Below, one piece after another: positions 4,897 to 6,304 of a stretch of DNA of 6,304 nt; positions within the stretch are counted from its first letter, which is position 1; every line of letters starts with the position of its first letter. This stretch comes from Clostridia bacterium. GTDB taxonomy: Bacteria; Bacillota; Clostridia; UBA1381; UMGS1253. The position numbers and the translations under genes are program-made. The stretch is taken from assembly GCA_017411585.1 (NCBI GenBank), contig JAFQPV010000282.1, positions 1 through 6,304 on the forward strand. Direction: 5' to 3'. Below the pieces are notes generated by a model. It ran no database searches. It saw nothing but the letters and a program-made list of their open reading frames with translations, and was not told the origin of the DNA.

Positions 4897-6304
4897 ATGG
4901 AAATTGAGCTTCGCAAGGAAACGATAAATGTAAATGAAGCGGTGTGCAGCAAGGCTGTGCAGGTGCTTGCAGAAAGCGACGTGATTGTGCCGGACACGAA
5001 AAGCGATATTGCAAAGATTTTGCAGATGGATGCCGTTGCGACGGTGGATAATATTGTCACAGGTGAGGCAGGAACGGAAATTACGGGACACGTGGACATC
5101 ACTGTGCTCTATGTGCCGGACGGCGATGCAAAGCCGGTTTGTGCCCTGCCGATTACGCTGGATTTTACGCAGGAGGCGGAAAATAACAGCATCACCACAG
5201 GCTGCAAGTGCATCGTTTCGGCTGATGTGTGCCATGTGGAATATTCTTTATTAAATGCACGAAAAATCTCCGTGCGTGCCATTGTGGATTTGGATTTAAA
5301 GTGTTACCGTATGCGCACGGCGGATGCGGTATGTGAGTTAGACGGCGGCATAGAAGCAAAGCGCGACAATTTGCAGGTGTACAATCTTTTACATACATCG
5401 ATGCGCAAATTTCCGCTCAGGGAAACGCTTGCATTTCCGAGCGGCAAGCCGAGCGCGGTGGCGGTTTTGAAAGCCGACACGAAAATTACGGACAAAGAGA
5501 TTCGCGTTGTTACAGACAAGGTCGTTTTGAAAGGTAACGTACAGATTTGCACGCTGTATGTTTCCGAGGCAAACACGGTGGAGTTTATGGAGCACGAGCT
5601 GCCGTTTACCGAGGTGCTTGATGCGGAGGGCGCATTAGAAGGCTGTATGTGCGAGTTGGATTTGAGCCTTTCGGGGGCGCAGGTCACTTTAGGTGCGGAC
5701 AGCGACGGCGATATGCGCTTTTTGGAGCTGTCAGTGATGTGCAATGCCAACGTGATGCTCAGCGAGGTTTCAGATGTGTCGCTCATTACGGACTGCTTTT
5801 GCCGCGACAAAAATATGGTTTGTGAAACGGAGCCGTTTTTAGTGCATCGGCTTGCTGGCACAGGTAGTGCACAAGCGAGCGTGAAGGGGATTATGCAGCT
5901 CGGCGCGAATGCACCGGAGCTGGAGGCGGTGTATAATGTTGTTGCAAAGCCGTATATTCAGGATGTGCAGATTTCGGAAAATACGGCAACGGTGCAGGGC
6001 GTGATTTCGTGCTATTTGTTATATTTGTCTTCAGCAGCGGCTTCGCCGATCAGCACTGGAAAGGCGCAGATAGAGTTTTCTGCACCGATTGACGTGGAGG
6101 GCTTGCGTGAGGGGATGGACTGCGAGCTTTCCGTTGAGACGATGCACTGCGCATACAACATCAATATGAGCGGTGAAATCGAGGTGCGCTGCGTGCTTCG
6201 TTTAGATGCAAAAGCCATTGAGGAAAAGGTGCTGAATCTGATTATCGGGGCGACGGTCGAGGATATCGAGGTGTCGCTTTTGCACGGTATTTTGCTTTAC
6301 TTTG
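4897..6304 (+). CDS. SPOCS-domain (DUF3794) sporulation protein, SipL-like, 3' end outside the window
   Basis: The open frame runs from the ATG to the window edge (469 codons, no stop). AAGGAGGAA with its core at 4883-4888, 8 bases before the ATG, fixes the start. The segment VLAESDVIVPDTKSDIAKIL (23-42) followed by a beta-rich stretch ending in HVDITVLYVPDG is the hallmark of the SPOCS domain, found in SipL of C. difficile, which acts with SpoIVA in spore coat assembly on the forespore surface in the mother cell. Three related units are visible, roughly at 25-120, 190-290 and 340-435, each with a G-x-V/I-x-x-x-x-LY motif (LYV at 71-73, LYV at 220-222, LYL at 375-377). SipL ends in a LysM domain, which would lie beyond this window. 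There are 18 cysteines in 469 residues, unusually many. No signal peptide is seen. A sigma-E-like promoter precedes it. Confidence 0.88.
   Translation, partial: MEIELRKETINVNEAVCSKAVQVLAESDVIVPDTKSDIAKILQMDAVATVDNIVTGEAGTEITGHVDITVLYVPDGDAKPVCALPITLDFTQEAENNSITTGCKCIVSADVCHVEYSLLNARKISVRAIVDLDLKCYRMRTADAVCELDGGIEAKRDNLQVYNLLHTSMRKFPLRETLAFPSGKPSAVAVLKADTKITDKEIRVVTDKVVLKGNVQICTLYVSEANTVEFMEHELPFTEVLDAEGALEGCMCELDLSLSGAQVTLGADSDGDMRFLELSVMCNANVMLSEVSDVSLITDCFCRDKNMVCETEPFLVHRLAGTGSAQASVKGIMQLGANAPELEAVYNVVAKPYIQDVQISENTATVQGVISCYLLYLSSAAASPISTGKAQIEFSAPIDVEGLREGMDCELSVETMHCAYNINMSGEIEVRCVLRLDAKAIEEKVLNLIIGATVEDIEVSLLHGILLYF

Noticed and set aside
5304..5861. A 185-residue minus-strand frame opposite the SPOCS gene
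   Set aside because: The Ser/Thr-rich translation is an antisense shadow of a clearly coding plus-strand gene with RBS and domain motifs.

Overview
The window looks like chromosomal DNA from a spore-forming member of the Clostridia, probably near the Oscillospiraceae/Ruminococcaceae. The grounds are strong AGGAGG ribosome-binding sites, Gram-positive style sigma-A promoters, tight hairpin terminators with T-tracts after most genes, a SPOCS-domain (DUF3794) sporulation protein behind a sigma-E-like promoter, and short GC-rich palindromic repeats between genes. The exact taxon is an inference.

Layout, left to right. (1) Positions 1-724 hold the 3' end of a glycoside-hydrolase-like gene. Its frame is closed by a stop at 17-19, so it is frameshifted or truncated. 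It ends at a terminator. (2) A well-formed promoter and RBS drive a sodium:neurotransmitter symporter (NSS/SNF) family transporter (813-2180). (3) A bidirectional terminator separates it from a convergent DtxR/MntR-type metal-dependent repressor (2235-2645, minus) with its own promoter. (4) After another minus-strand terminator comes a xylose-isomerase-like TIM-barrel sugar phosphate isomerase/epimerase (2772-3608, minus). It is divergent from an RpiB/LacA/LacB-family sugar-phosphate isomerase (3816-4457, plus). (5) A repeat-rich gene-free stretch of about 330 bp (4502-4833) follows. (6) A SPOCS-domain protein (4897 to beyond the window end) closes the window.

The most interesting piece is the divergent isomerase pair. 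Its 207-bp intergenic region carries two perfect 18-bp direct repeats on a 21-bp period, placed between the two predicted promoters. That is the geometry expected for one regulator controlling both genes. The two genes also share a codon style unlike their neighbours, so they look like a small, strongly expressed carbohydrate module whose substrate is unknown. The RpiB-like protein keeps the catalytic-loop cysteine but lacks the usual ring-opening histidine, so its substrate or chemistry may differ from ribose-5-phosphate isomerisation.

I see no tRNA, rRNA, CRISPR array, transposase or phage gene. I did not find a clear multi-gene novel system. The best leads are the isomerase regulon, the intergenic repeat family and the sporulation promoter.
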